Below, piece by piece: positions 1 through 11,250 of a stretch of 64,000 nucleotides of DNA (positions are counted from its first letter, which is position 1; every line of letters starts with the position of its first letter). A program made the translations under genes and the position numbers. Under the pieces are notes generated by a model. It saw only the letters and a program-made list of their open reading frames with translations, searched no databases and was not told where the DNA came from. The DNA comes from Eutreptiella sp. 'Long Island Sound 2002'. Its lineage: Eukaryota; Euglenozoa; Euglenophyceae; Eutreptiales; Eutreptiaceae. The stretch lies in the NCBI GenBank assembly GCA_964036045.1, contig OZ038385.1:33818101-33882100 (forward strand), written 5' to 3'.

Positions 1-67
1 GCCACCTGACGGCAGGGGGTTCATGACACTTGGAGCTGGTCTTGCTGCTGCTTGTGTTTGTGGGCCC

Positions 68-70
<3 letters not shown>

Positions 71-118
<48 letters not shown>
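71..118. repeat. (GT)n dinucleotide microsatellite
   Basis: An uninterrupted GT repeat of roughly 24 units, seen directly. Confidence 0.95.
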
Positions 119-120
<2 letters not shown>

Positions 121-3100
121 ACGGCCTTGGTGGACGGCTCTCTTAATCAGGGTCAGCCTGCAGCAGGCTCCATCCACGCCAATCTGTTTCTGCGATTCCC
201 TGGCTCCTTTGCAGCACAGTCTGCATATCTGGTCTGCATCCAGAGCTTCAACAAGTACACCAATTGGTCATGCGCGTGTGCGTGTGTGTGAAGGGGTGTG
301 TTAGTGTGCTTTAGCGGTATGTGTACACGTGCAGCTTTTCTTTCACCATTGGCTGAGGTCCTTGCCCCCCCCCCCAAACCCCCTCGCTTAGCTCACCTCA
401 ATTCGGTCTCCCCACCCTGCCTCCCAAACCCCTTTGATCGTGCGTGTGTGGGTGTGGATGTGAAAATGGATGTGGATGTGGGTGTGAGTGTGGGTGTGGT
501 TTTTTCTCTCAGTGTGTTTTTGTGGTATGTGTTTTTGTTTGTGTGTTCGTGTGCATGCGTGTTTTGTGTGGCAGTCGGGGGTTTGGCTCAGGCTGTGTGT
601 GGCTGCCTGTACCAGAGAATTCCCAAAGCACTGGGTCAAAACTGGTCAAAGAGGAAGGAACGGGCCAATGTTGAGCTGCAGTATCCCCAATCGGTTTTCT
701 CCACTGTAGCCAGTACTCATGTGTGTTGGATGAGTTCACAAGTGCCCATCCCATCACCGTAAACGCCACTTAAGTCACCTGCTGCTGTCAACGCCTCATA
801 AATGTGAGCTTGCCTCTACTCATTGCATCCTAACCTTGTCCTCTGGGAGGGATCTGCCAGCATGGTGTGCACTATGCAATGTGCAATGCAAAGCTGTTGT
901 ACTCCGTTGCAGTGCTCAGGCGTGGCGCTTTGTTTTCCTGAATGGGGTGCCAGTGCATAATATGCCAGTTGTGTGGCAGGTGTAGTGATGAGAGACACGG
1001 CCGCTGGCAATCCCAAGCCTGAAGGTGGTTTTGTTGCCGATGTGCCAAATGTTGTCGGCAAAGAGTTGTCATTTGTTGTGGTGACTGGTGGGGGGACAGT
1101 AGTGGCCAAATCAAAACACAGTAGCGGTGATGTCAGGGTCTGGAGAGCGGGGATCTGTTGCTGTGCACTAATCCAAAAAAGGCCACAGTGTCCCGATCCA
1201 TTGAAAAAGTAGACCCCTCAACTGTTTATGTGCCACAGTTGATGTGGCACAGTGGACACACAGAACACTTGGGGCAGACGTTGCATCTTTGCCCATCTCT
1301 TGAAGTGGACATTGGAGTCCCGACAGAAAGTGATGAAGATATTCATGACAGGTGCCGCTGGAGCCTCCAGCCAGCTGTTGGATCGCATTCTGGGCCTTCG
1401 AAATGGCACAATTTGTTTGTGTCTGCATTGTAGTGTGGTTCTGGTTGCTAGCTCTCAATGTCCGCGAACTCATGTTTTTCAGTGTTCTACCGGTCCTCCA
1501 GATATTTGTTTTGATGGCACAACCCCACGTGTCTGGTGTGCATAGCCATGTCGATCCACGGGTTGCTCATCACTTTTGCAGGCATTTGCTGCTGTGTGCG
1601 CGCATGTGCTCATGCACGCATACAAATGCCTGTGCACCAAAGAATCATCTGTGTGCAAAGTGAGAGCTTGGGCAATGTGCCTCCACTTGTCCTTCTCTCC
1701 CTGGCGTTCCTCATGGAGCCTCTTCCATCACCTTTATGCCCTAAGCCCCCCCACTTGCACTTTCATGCAATTTAGACTGCTGCATTTTGCTCCATTGTCT
1801 TTGGTATTGGAGTGCACAGATGGGGGAATGTTGCCACACCAGGCGTGCAGTGGGCAAAATGCTTGGCCCATACGCCCTGGACCGGCGCTATCCAAGGCGG
1901 TATCCAACTCTCTCACACCTTGGGACCCCTGATACGTTCGGGGTTATGTAGCCATTTGAGTCCTCTCCGCATTGAGGACCCTGATGCGGCAGGGGTTAGG
2001 AAGCCACTCTATTCGCTCACTGGTGGCATTGAGATTTGACACTGGACGTGGTACGCACACGGGGCAGAAAATACAGCACGGTGGACTATCGGCAGCGATT
2101 GGTTTCACGGCGTTGGGGCAGAGATTTGCATGCATCTATGAGTTGTGCCACCCGTAGGACCAGTGCATCAGTTGGTCTGCATTTTGTTGCACTCTTCACA
2201 CTCTTTCTGCATTCATCCCCCCCCCCCCCCCCCGCATGTCCTTCGCCGCCCCTTGTCCTTCCCTGGGTGGTGGGGGGGGGGGGGTCACTTGGCCCAAAAA
2301 GCACAGGAAATACTAGGCGCTGAAGGCACCAAAGAAAAAATTTCTTCAGGTTACACCAGAACTGGGGTGGCTGTGGGGGGTGTCACTGTGACCGTCCCCC
2401 GGGGGTTGGGGGGGGGACAGTCTTCCCTCGGGGGGGGGGGGGGGGGGCACAGGGGGCTGAGGGTATGCAGTTTGGTAACAGCCCCTACTATAGCCCCTGC
2501 GAACCGTGGTAACATGTACCCCCTCATGTGTGGGCAAATTCTGATGCAACCAACACAGCTGCAGCGCAAGATGATGGACTGACACACTCGTGTATGAAGT
2601 CCGGAACACACGCCAAAAAAGTGTTGTGCTGGGCGCGTGCCAGGCAAACGTTCCCCCATTGTATTGATGAGTTGTGGCCCCTGTCCTGGGGCAGAGGCTT
2701 GCCACCAAAGAGCATTTCAAAATAATCAATGGCACCAGCCAGGAGGCCTCCAGGGCTCAGTTATGTTGTGTTGAAAGGTGATTATTCATCTGTTGCGTGT
2801 ATTGTACATGCACTATGTGTGCACTGTGCATCTGTTGGGCTCTGCATCATGAAGGACAATCCCAAGGTTGCTGTATTTTGTGTGCAACGTATGAAAGATT
2901 ACATGGCGTGCCATGAAGGCAGTGCTTGCACCATTGGTTTGTCAGTGGCTTGTTGAAAATTGTATTGTGGCTCAGTAACTGGTTCAGCAAAGTATTTGCT
3001 TTTGCATTTAGCATTTGTAAATATTACAGCTTTCCTACAAAAGAGCTGACATTGATTACAATAACTCAGGGTGGGTTACCGCCATACCTCCAAAAAAAAC

Positions 3101-3573
3101 ATCACTGGGATGGCATAGCGTTTATGCGGCGACTGGTGAAGCGCCTGATGCTGTTTGTATTGAAGTATGACTGAGGTCATCCACGTCAGCAGTGCAAAAG
3201 GGAAGGTTGCCAATGTTGCTGCAACCCAATTGCAAGTGCATGAGGCTGCTCTTTATTTAAAGTTACCTGTTGATTGGAATCTATGAGAGTGTTGTGGCAT
3301 TATTGAAAGGTGAGTGTAGGATGACAAAAACAGAATTGCACAGTGCATGTCTGGAACACAGTTCATGAGCGAAGTCATAGTTCGTGGTTCATTCCTGTGT
3401 TCTGTTCCCCTTGGCAAGTTGGGTGACTGCCTATTCCCTGCGCCTGTCTGTAACATACTGTCCAGGTTTTTAGCCAGCTCTGACTAAGCAGGCTTGAGAC
3501 ACTTTTTCCCCTTTCCAGATGAGTTTTTCCTCCTTTCAACATGTGTCAAGCTTTTTGGAATACATTCTGACCC

Positions 3574-3620
3574 TACAACAACAACAATAACAACATCAAC
3601 AACATCAACAACAACAACAT
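3574..3620. repeat. (CAA)n-type trinucleotide microsatellite
   Basis: Imperfect run of CAA units with interspersed TAA and CAT units, seen directly. Confidence 0.85.
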
Positions 3621-4304
3621 TCGTAACCAGTTCAGTCTGAGACTGGGCTTGGGTACCACCCCGCCCAAGGGCTGCATTCTACTTACGCGTACCCACATAC
3701 AACCTGAAGTTCTGTGGGTGCACTCACGTTGTGGCCTGAGTTGCTTGAGTTCTAGTGGAAAGGAAGTGAGTGACTCTTGTCATGTTTGGGAAAATGGGCT
3801 GTTTTTTGACTTTTTTTTTGACACAGGTTGAGTGAAGCCTCTGTGACCCCGAATGGCTCATGTGTGCTTTCTATCAGGTTATGATCCACAGGTTGGGAGT
3901 TTTGTCAGTTGTGGTCGAACAGTACTCAGAGAATCACCCAAATCCTTTGCCATGTACATCGCATTGGACAGATGAGGATGTGCCAGGAAAATTTCGGCAG
4001 GACTGACAGGGATAGAGGCAACATCTTGCATTCAACTACATATTTGACGACAGTAAATGGATAACCCCTCTGATTCTTCACTTGGTTTGTGGCTTATACA
4101 CCAGCTACTTTGTGCAATTCGTGGTGTGCATATGATGTGGTGCTTCTGAGTATTTTTTTTGTGCCAAACAACTATGGTCCATCCCTGTCCATGAACCATG
4201 ATTTGTTGTTTTCAAATGTAGTCCAAACTTTGCACTTTTTCACGCAGCCTCTGCTGGCTGCATTCCATTTTGCTTGCTTCAGATTCAGTGATGGCTTAAA
4301 TAAA

Positions 4305-4390
4305 GGGGGAGTGTTAGCGCGCCGGGCATCTTTTTTGACCAGTGCCCCACCGGTGGTCTTTTAGGGGTGCACTAAGGGGGCGCACTTAGC
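4305..4390 (+). repeat. Dispersed repeat end, LTR-like boundary
   Basis: A purine tract (AAAGGGGGAG) is followed by TGTTAGCGCGCCGGGCATC. The same GTTAGCGCGCCGGGC motif follows a GGGGGAA tract at 4903-4925. Related GTAGCGC(G/A)CCGGGC motifs precede ACAAACATTC at 5665 and 10094. A polypurine tract followed by TG is how an LTR starts, so these may be boundaries of an unrecognised LTR element. No matching full LTR pair is visible. Confidence 0.35.
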
Positions 4391-4587
4391 GCAGTGCAGC
4401 TATTTGGGTGCCTGGCTGTACTGGAGACCCATACTTTGAGATATTAGGGGCATCATTGTGACCCGTAGTGTAGGTTTTGACTTCTGCTTTTGTCCCCTTT
4501 GTTGGGGACCCCTGAGAATGCAAGGGTGACGTAGCATTTCTGCCCTCTTTTGGGCCCCCGAGAAGGCAGGGGTGAGGGACTCACAAT

Positions 4588-4902
4588 CTACTCTTCGTTC
4601 GGTGGCCCCTTGAGTTAGGGTTGAGGACTCTGAATCCACGCTTTGTTGCGTGGCCCCTTCAAATGCGGTTAGGGATTCGCAAACCACGCTTTGGTGCGTG
4701 GCACTTTGAGTTGGGGTCAAGGACTCTGAATCCACGCTTTGTTGCGTGGCACTTTGAGTTGGGGTTAGGGATTTGCAATCCACGCTTTGTTGTTTGGCAC
4801 TTTTGAGTTGGGGTTAAAGACTCTGAATCCACGCTTTGTTGCGTGGCGTTTTGGGTTGGGGTTAGGGATTCGCAATCCACGCTTTGTTGCTTGGCCCTTT
4901 GA
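4588..4902. repeat. 48-bp hairpin minisatellite, array 1
   Basis: About 6-7 units of 48 bp. A typical unit reads GAGTTGGGGTTA, then GGGATTCGCAAT, then CCACGCTTTGTTGCGTGG, then a short GCACTTT-type tail. Most units contain the inverted repeat CCACGC / GCGTGG around a TTTGTT loop. Because 48 is a multiple of three, the array reads open in several frames on both strands; those frames are not taken as genes. Unit sequence and spacing match the array at 5691-6125. Confidence 0.9.
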
Positions 4903-4962
4903 GGGGGAACGTTAGCGCGCCGGGCGCGCGCAGGGCGCGCGCCCGGGCATCTTTTGTGACCC

Positions 4963-5402
4963 GTGCCCTACCGGTGGACTGTTGCCGTTGATACGTTGGG
5001 CAACATTATATGGATTTGCCCCTTGGCCCCCGGGACATCAACAGATGTTTTTATTTGGGATGGGTATGGACCTTCTCGTACCCGAGGTGATTTCTTTGAT
5101 TTCGAAGTTGGGGGCCATGATGGTGTTTATAAAGGCCAGATTCGTGTCATTGTGCCATTCATTGGAAGAAAGAATGGCACTTTGACATCCCGCCAATGTT
5201 ACAATGTTACAATGACGTGCACGGGTGGTATAGGGCACGCATTGAGCAGCTGTTTGCTCGGCTGTGGCACGCAAGATGAGGCAGAGGATGAGGCAGAAGT
5301 GTGTGTGTTGTGTTGCCAGATCGCTCCACCGTCGCAGCTTGTGATGAGTGTAAGGAGCACTATTGTACTGAATGTATTGACACCCACACTTGTGGGACCA
5401 AT
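4963..5402 (+). pseudogene. DDE-endonuclease-like transposase fragment with Cys-rich tail, copy 1
   Basis: The first open stretch (4963-5200) contains an LGNIIW motif, a G-T-S-T-D motif, a GGHDGVYKG motif and a TLTSRQ...YND-type motif. These resemble the RNase-H-fold nuclease of PIF/Harbinger-like transposases, but I cannot confirm all catalytic acidic residues. A duplicated ACAATGTT breaks the frame near 5205. Compared with the copy at 9341-9949, about 160 bp are missing between the CGGCTGTGGCAC motif (5260-5271) and GCAAGATGAGG. A Cys-rich tail (CDECKEHYCTEC, other frame, near 5345) is shared with copy 2. The sequence is a relic. It lies between two arrays of the same minisatellite, so it may be an insertion there. 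Confidence 0.45.
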
Positions 5403-5580
5403 GTTATGATGCAGCTCTACTGTTCGCGATACCTCAATAACGCCTATCGCTCCTACTGGAGATCGATGCGGTTGTGCTATCCTAACCCCCCATTCTCCCA
5501 ACTTGCTAAGGTGTTGACCAAGATCGCCCTTAAAGGAGCGAGAGTGGTACTGTGTACCCCAGTTTGCAACTTTCTTGAGC
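5403..5580 (+). pseudogene. Fragment of Dam/N6-adenine methyltransferase-like retroelement domain
   Basis: In the frame beginning at 5301, the residues after the Cys-rich tail include LYCS, then CYPNPPFSQLAKVLTKI, then RVVLCTPV. The NPPF core matches motif IV ([DNS]PP[YFW]) of N6-adenine methyltransferases. The surrounding pattern matches the domain at 28,370-28,666 in the large Ty3/gypsy element of this window (LYANPRFSQLLRVL). The fragment joins directly to the Cys-rich tail of the DDE-like relic, which suggests a recombinant insertion. Confidence 0.5.
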
Positions 5581-5690
5581 TGGGGCAGTTTGGGACACCT
5601 AATTCTTAGGGCGTTTCCAAGGGGTGTGCTTGGGGGCTCTTCGGGGGGAACATAGTCTAAAAGTAGCGCGCCGGGCAAACATTCCCCCTG

Positions 5691-6125
5691 AGTTGGGGTT
5701 AAGGACTCTGAATCCACGCTTTGTTGTGTGGCACTTTGACTTGGGGTCAAGGAGCCTGAATGTACGCTGTGTTGCCTGGCGCTTTGAGTTGGGGTTAGGG
5801 ATTCGCAATCCACCCTGTGTTGTGTGGCGCTTTGAGGTGGGGTTAAGGACTCTAATTCCACGCTTTGTTGCGTGGTGCTTTGAGTTGGTGTTAAGGATTC
5901 ACAATCCACACTTTGTTGCTTGGCGCTTTGAGTTGGGATTAGGGATTCTCAATCCACGCTTTGTTGCATGGCGCTTTGAGTCGGGGTTAAAGACTCTCAA
6001 TCCACGCTTTGTTGCATGGCACTGTGAGTTCGGATGAGGGACTCTCAATCCACGCTTTGTTGCGTGGCGCTTTGAAATGAGATTGCGGATTCATAATCCA
6101 CGCTTTGTTGCCTGGCCTTTTGAGT
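5691..6125. repeat. 48-bp hairpin minisatellite, array 2
   Basis: About nine units of the same 48-bp repeat as 4588-4902, with CCACGC TTTGTT GCGTGG arms in many units and several variants that break the stem. The two arrays are separated by about 790 bp carrying the DDE-like and methyltransferase-like fragments. Confidence 0.9.
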
Positions 6126-6734
6126 TATGATAATTGCAAAGGTGCTGGTGTCCAGTGGTGGGTGAAAGGGTGTTAGTCCAGCTGTGTGTGTACCTGGGTT
6201 ACACGGATGGCTGCAAATGCAGAAACTTTGGACGAATTTTGGATGAAGTTGAGTCGTTGTTTCGATTTTTGAGTTGTTGTTCGGAATTTTTTTCTCGATG
6301 AAACACACCACAGCACTGTTTTCATGGCTCGCACCAAAGGTGTTCGGAAATTGCTTGGCGGCAGAGTGTTGCCCGTGTTCGCAAACACTGGAACCATGTT
6401 GTTCAAGAGATTCGATTAGCAAACAAGTTGAATCTTTTCAACCAGTGTCCCCAATTTCCAATCCTTATGACACATTTCACAGACTCCATGCCCATCAATT
6501 CTATTCACAGGATATGCAGGGGGGTGCAAAAAGACGAAGTGGAAGAAATCCGAAAATGTCGAAATTCGTAAGTGTCTGTGTCGTATTTCTACAACATTTC
6601 CCGCGTAGGTCTTTCGGATTTTACCGGACTCGTATTTCATACCATGCGATATTAGATGGCGGCAGTAGACATCTAATGTTTTCTAGGCAATGGTGTTATT
6701 GTTGTGTAATTTAGGGTAATTTAATGAAGTTTTT
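6126..6734. other. Unassigned spacer
   Basis: Short overlapping frames on both strands with no recognisable motif. I see no repeats beyond simple T and A runs. Confidence 0.4.
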
Positions 6735-8413
6735 GTGCCTCTCGTGACCAAACTTTCTTTATTAGGGATGTTAAGATATCTGCAGCGAGATGCCACAGCG
6801 TGTCAGCTGCAACAACGCCTCCGCACTGCGCACGACGAAGCCACAACCCAGACAAACAAAAAGCGTCCCAGAGGATTCCAGTGCACTGCACCGCCTGCCA
6901 AGAGACGCCTCAACGTAATTGGCGACGACAGGACTTGGTTGAAGTGGACTGAAGCCCAGCGCCGAGGGGCTGTCAACAGCCTCGCCAGTACATCATACAA
7001 CGCTTTGGTCTTGGCAGTGTGTGCCTGCGCGTAGTCGTCCACGTCTATGCAACACAGTGCGCCGCGACAAATCTCAAGCTTTGCTCCTCTTGTCTTCCAG
7101 TAGGGCTTTGGGTGCCCGCCGTTCAGCACCCTTTGCACTTGGCGGCAGCAGTTCACGAATGGCGACGGCTCTCGCCGGCAAGGAGCCCCTGGGTTACTCA
7201 CGGCAGAGGAAGAGAATGGCATGTTGGAAGTATGCCCTTATGGAGTGGGCGCTAAAGGCCGCACTGAACGGGTCCTGACCAACCGGCTCTGTCTTGTCCA
7301 GTACATGAAGACCATCCAAGCCGAAGGAATTGTGTTTGACATCAAGGTCATCCAAGCGCTGGCGCAAGAGGTGGTGCGAGCACACAGACCAGAGACTGAG
7401 CACTTCAGCGTCTCGCGAGACTCGGCGAGCAAGTTCAAAAAGAGACACGGGTTAGGTCTGAGAAGGTGTGATGGCTGCGCTGTGGTTGGACTCGCCGCCA
7501 CGGATGCCACTTCCACCATTTTGTCAGATGCATCACGAGCGATCGACTGGAGTCCACTGAGCAAGAGTTGATCCGAGAGAACGCGTGGCGCGAAACCTAC
7601 AATGCGGTCGTGAACAACCCAAGGAGGTTTGGCATCCCATGGGACGCAGCAATCGTCGACGATCTGCAGCTCGCAATGGATGAGACGCCACTGCAGTATG
7701 TGCCCAAGTTCTCCGGTGCCTTCTCGAGCAAGTCTCACCTGTGCAATCCAGGGGATCAGTTGCCAAATCCCAGCATGAGGAAGTACATCCAGGACAGAAT
7801 CCGAGAGCGAGCAGTGAAGCACGGGATCCTGGTGCACACCAAGGTGGTGCCGAGCCGGACCAAGCTGGACGAGAGTGAGAGGACCATGAAGAAGTTGCTG
7901 CTGCGCTGGATTGGTGAGTGGATGCACATCGCTGCGTCGGGTTCCCAGATCACTGCTTCTTGGAGGATGTGTCTGGATCAGACTCCCATTGCCGGGAGTG
8001 TCGATGAGATTGAGATTCCAAGGGGGGTGATTTGTTTAGGGCCACCTGTGGAATTGCGCCCTGTGGTTGAAGAGAGAGAAGAGGAGGAACCAGTGGTTCC
8101 AGAAGCCCCAGAACCAGAACCAGGAGAGGATGCTGAACCTGCCCCTGCAGCTGCGCCTAGGTTGGACGACCCTTTTGCAGTGGATGTAGCTGTAGCAGCA
8201 GCAACAGCAGTGCCGAGCATCAGAAGGAGGACGACAAGGGGCGTAGCAAGGGAACGCAACGCGAGGTGACGCGTGAACGCGCAGCAAGCCAGCGCGACGC
8301 CAGGAACAAGCGCGCCGAAGTGAAGAAGAAGGCAGAAGCCAGCAGCGACGACAGCAGCAGTGACGCCAATGATGGGTGCGATCACTTTGATCTGTACGTG
8401 TCACATCACAGAG
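6735..8413 (+). pseudogene. pogo-like (CENP-B/Tc5 HTH) DDE transposase relic
   Basis: Several shifted coding blocks follow one another. 6735-7020 is a basic N-terminal block. A candidate intron runs from GTGTGTGC (near 7017) to TCTTCCAG (near 7100). The block at 7150-7278 includes ALMEWALKAALNG. The block at 7280-7571 contains SRDSASKFKKRHGLGLRRC, which matches the Tc5/CENP-B helix-turn-helix pattern (SRGWLxxFKKRHGL-like). The block at 7568-8269 contains LQLAMDETPLQYVP, resembling the N-x-DE-T motif at the start of the DDE_1 catalytic core. Its C-terminal half is Glu/Pro/Ala-rich. The central catalytic portion is short or missing, and frames change near 7278, 7570 and 8250. Such genes are transposases or domesticated DNA-binding proteins; this copy looks degenerate. 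An intron at about 8394-8453 (GTACGT to TTTTTTTGCAG) may extend it. Confidence 0.5.
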
Positions 8414-8453
8414 ACACATGCTAATTTATTTGCCACTGTGTGTTTTTTTGCAG

Positions 8454-9340
8454 ACTCTGCAATCAGCGGACTCTGCAGTTCGAGCCCCAACACATTTTTT
8501 TAACCCTATTTCTCAGTGTTAATATATTATGCCCAGATCCGTGTGTACCAGTTTGTCCTTTCGGCCTGTGCCAGGTTCCCTTGGGCCTGTGGAAGGCTGT
8601 CCACTTTGGAAGGCTGCTTTGGGCCTGTGGATGGCACAACGCCTCTGCTGATGTACTGTCTGCTCTCCAGGTGCACACAAGGGTCTGAGGATCCATTTAT
8701 TCACAGTGAGTGGACTCACTGCTCCTTATTTTTTTGTGACATACTGGTGGGTCAGTGGTGGGAAGGCTGCCTTGCAGCCTAGTATACTTTGAATCAAGGC
8801 ACAAACATTGTTATAAATTTTTTCTGTATTCAACATGCCTCCCTGCTACGTTGTGGTTTATTCTGGTTCATTGTTCGGGCAGTGGCAAAAGCAGGGTTTC
8901 ATTTATAAAAGAAAAGAATTTGTAGAAACAAAATTTACAAGAAAACATTTGTGTGCATGGAAGTTTGAAAAAAAATTCAGTAGTATAGCATAAGTGAAAC
9001 AAAAAACAAAACAAACAAAAGGAAAAGTTGTTAAATAAAAAGTGACACATGGAAGCAGAAATGTTTAGAAAAACTTTGAATTTAAAAAAAGTTTGAAATT
9101 TTAGTAGTTGGTAAACGATTTTTTTTACTGAAAGTGCTAAAGCAAAGAGGATGTTGGTGAATTTTGGGTGCTTTTCTGAATTTAGATACGAAAAGCACAT
9201 GGGTTCTTCTGATTTTGGCAGTAAAAAGTGGTTTCAAACCGCATGTTTCTAATTTTGGCTTCATTTGGAGTTTTGCACCGCCCTGTGGAGTGCCGATCTG
9301 TAGAATCCTGAGTATGCGTCGCATGTTTGCCACGTGATTG
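8454..9340. other. AT-rich spacer
   Basis: A-rich and T-rich DNA with many homopolymer runs between 8800 and 9200. Open frames here are compositional. Nothing recognisable is seen. Confidence 0.4.
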
Positions 9341-9949
9341 TTGCCGTTAATATATTTAGCCACATTATATGGGCTTGTTCCTTGGCCCCTGGACATCCAC
9401 TGATGTGTTGATTTGGGCTGGCTTTGGAGCTTTTCATACCCAAGGTGATTTCTTTGATTTCGAAGCTGAGGGCTTATAGAGGTTGGATTCATGTCGTTGT
9501 GACGTTTTTTCGAAGAAAGACTGGCACTTTAACAGCCCGCCAACGATGTTATAATGACGTGCATGGGTGGTATAGGGCACGTATTGTGCGAAGGTTTGCT
9601 AGGTTGTGGCATTGGGGTTTGGTTAAGAACATCTCCCATTGCGGTCCAAATGATTGGCACCAGTCAGTCCGTATTTTGTTGCATTTTATACGATTTTGCA
9701 TTCAGAGGCACGTCCGTCAGCCCTCCTACGGACCATGGAAGCATGTCCCACCTCATGTTTGGACTGACCAGAGCAACTCGGCTGACACGCAAGATGAGGC
9801 AGAGAATGAGGCAGAAGTGTGGATGTGGTGTTGCCAAAAGCGCTCCGCTGTCACGGCTTGTGATCAGTGGAAACGGCACTATTGTACTGAATGTATTGAC
9901 ACCGACGCTTGTGGGTCCAATGTTGTTTGTCAAGTACAATACAAATGAT
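9341..9949 (+). pseudogene. DDE-endonuclease-like transposase fragment with Cys-rich tail, copy 2
   Basis: Diverged copy of the relic at 4963-5402. Shared landmarks are TGTTGCCGTT..., GATTTCTTTGATTTCGAAG, GGCACTTT-A-CA-CCCGCCAA and GCAAGATGAGGCAGAG. It keeps the central block deleted from copy 1, including YNDVHGWYRARIVRRFARLW, which resembles the conserved N-x-x-H/R...R-x-x-IE helix at the end of PIF/Harbinger-like nucleases. It ends with CDQWKRHYCTECIDTDACG, a probable zinc-binding tail. Stops near 9417 and a frame change near 9475 show it is not functional. Confidence 0.45.
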
Positions 9950-10365
9950 AGTCACAGTTGTTGAGTTCACAACTACTGCTTTAGTATGCAACATGCTTTG
10001 CAAGGAAGGTGTGCAGTGCAACCTGGTCGACTTCGGGGGCTTTTCTATAGGAGGGTAGATCTGGGGCTGAAGTTGGGATAGTAAATAGAAATGTAGCGCA
10101 CCGGGCATGGGCCGGACAAACATTCTCCCAAAAAACCCCCCCGTTGTTGACAACCCTCTTGTTAATCCCCCCTTCCTATTTATGGACTCAAACCTACGAA
10201 AGGAGTTTGGTACCATGCACCTAGCACCTTCGTCCATTCCCCTGCTGGGCACACCCCCCTCCCCGCTGTAGGGTGATCCCCCGGCCCACCACCAACCCGG
10301 CATCTCTCCTTTGTTGACATTCCCCCTTTTGCACAAAAAACCATGGCGCGTACCTAAGAGCACCC
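9950..10365. other. Unassigned flank left of the large retrotransposon
   Basis: Contains the dispersed motif GTAGCGCACCGGGC at about 10094 and C-rich DNA. None of it matches the 155 bp that precede the homologous segment of the right LTR, so the left LTR of the large element appears truncated at 10,366. Confidence 0.4.
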
Positions 10366-10562
10366 GTCCGGCATGAACAGTGAAGATGAACAGTAAATCA
10401 GAGGAATGATTGAAGATGATGGTGACAGGCAGATTCTCAGAGGTCTAATTGTTCATAATCAGATCATGATGCAGAAATGACATGATGGGTCATGATGGGG
10501 CACATGAGTGGAGTTCAGTGGCACCATGATGGCCAGTCCTACTGAGTGGGCAGTTCAAGAGA
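10366..10562 (+). repeat. Left LTR of outer element, first part (5' truncated)
   Basis: 197 bp nearly identical to 39,378-39,574; differences include GAGTGGAGTT versus GAATGGAATT. The LTR is broken at AAGAGA by a TIR element and resumes at 12,258. The right copy seems to extend further upstream, to a purine tract at about 39,221, so this copy has probably lost its first ~155 bp. That would explain why no target-site duplication is visible. Confidence 0.85.
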
Positions 10563-10938
10563 CTTAGGCGGCTCAAGTTGCATGGTCAAAATCAGACCAA
10601 ATGCACCCAATTCGGACCATGCAAAAAAACAGTTTTTCACAGGCTCTGTTTTTTGAAAACAGAATATTGGTCCAAAGAAAGTATCTTCCTTACCATTTGT
10701 GCCATTTTGTGCCTTTTTTCGGACAGCCGAAAACAAAAAAGAACTAGCAAAAAATAAATAAATCTTATGATTTCAGTGGAAAATGATGTGCTTTTAGCGG
10801 AAATTGGCCAATAAATACATTTTGCGTTCCCCTTGTTTTTTGGATGAACATGGTCTGCAGAAAACATGATTGCAACATCATTTTCCGTTCTGCATGTTCA
10901 TTGCATACCTGGAAAAATGATTTATTGATCATATTCTA

Positions 10939-10956
10939 TGCGCGAGGCCTCGCGCA
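10939..10956. repeat. Palindrome TGCGCGAGGCCTCGCGCA, copy 1
   Basis: Perfect 18-bp palindrome inside the TIR element. Confidence 0.95.
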
Positions 10957-11043
10957 ATCAAGAACAAGGATCATTAAAACAGAAGCATGGCGGATTAAAA
11001 ATCAATGCAAAGCATATGCAACATGTGGTTCAAGGGCTGCCCC

Positions 11044-11063
11044 ATGCGCGAGGCCTCGCGCAT
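11044..11063. repeat. Palindrome, copy 2
   Basis: Perfect 20-bp palindrome with the same 18-bp core and an A/T pair added outside. Confidence 0.95.
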
Positions 11064-11230
11064 AACTTACTAAACCAAAAACCTCACCCGATTCATTTTC
11101 CTTTGGAAAGACGGCTTGAGGGTCGAGTGGTCTTACTACCCACCGCACGGTTTGATTTTTGATTTGCACTGCCTGGAAAAACAGGTATAGGTTGTGATTT
11201 TCAAGTTCTGGGACTGCATTGCAGTCCTCA

Positions 11231-11250
11231 TTGCGCGAGGCCTCGCGCAA
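11231..11250. repeat. Palindrome, copy 3
   Basis: Perfect 20-bp palindrome with the same core and a T/A pair added outside. Confidence 0.95.

Larger units (their letters stand above)
1..4304. other. Low-complexity region without a recognisable gene
   Basis: No reading frame here has recognisable domains. The open frames at 23-762 follow GT-rich DNA and are compositional. The stretch holds a (GT)n run, GTGTGG-rich DNA at 440-560, poly-C and poly-G runs near 2215-2290 and 2395-2450, and a CAA/CAT-type trinucleotide run near 3574-3620. I see no LTR pair, TIR or RNA gene. Confidence 0.5.

Noticed and set aside
23-762. Small ORFs near the left edge
   Set aside because: GT- and TG-rich composition gives VCVCVC peptides; no other coding sign.
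4400-6037. ORFs with repeated NPRFVAW or SESLTPTQSATQQSVD units
   Set aside because: The 48-bp minisatellite is a multiple of three, so open frames arise on both strands; both strands give equally good repeats.
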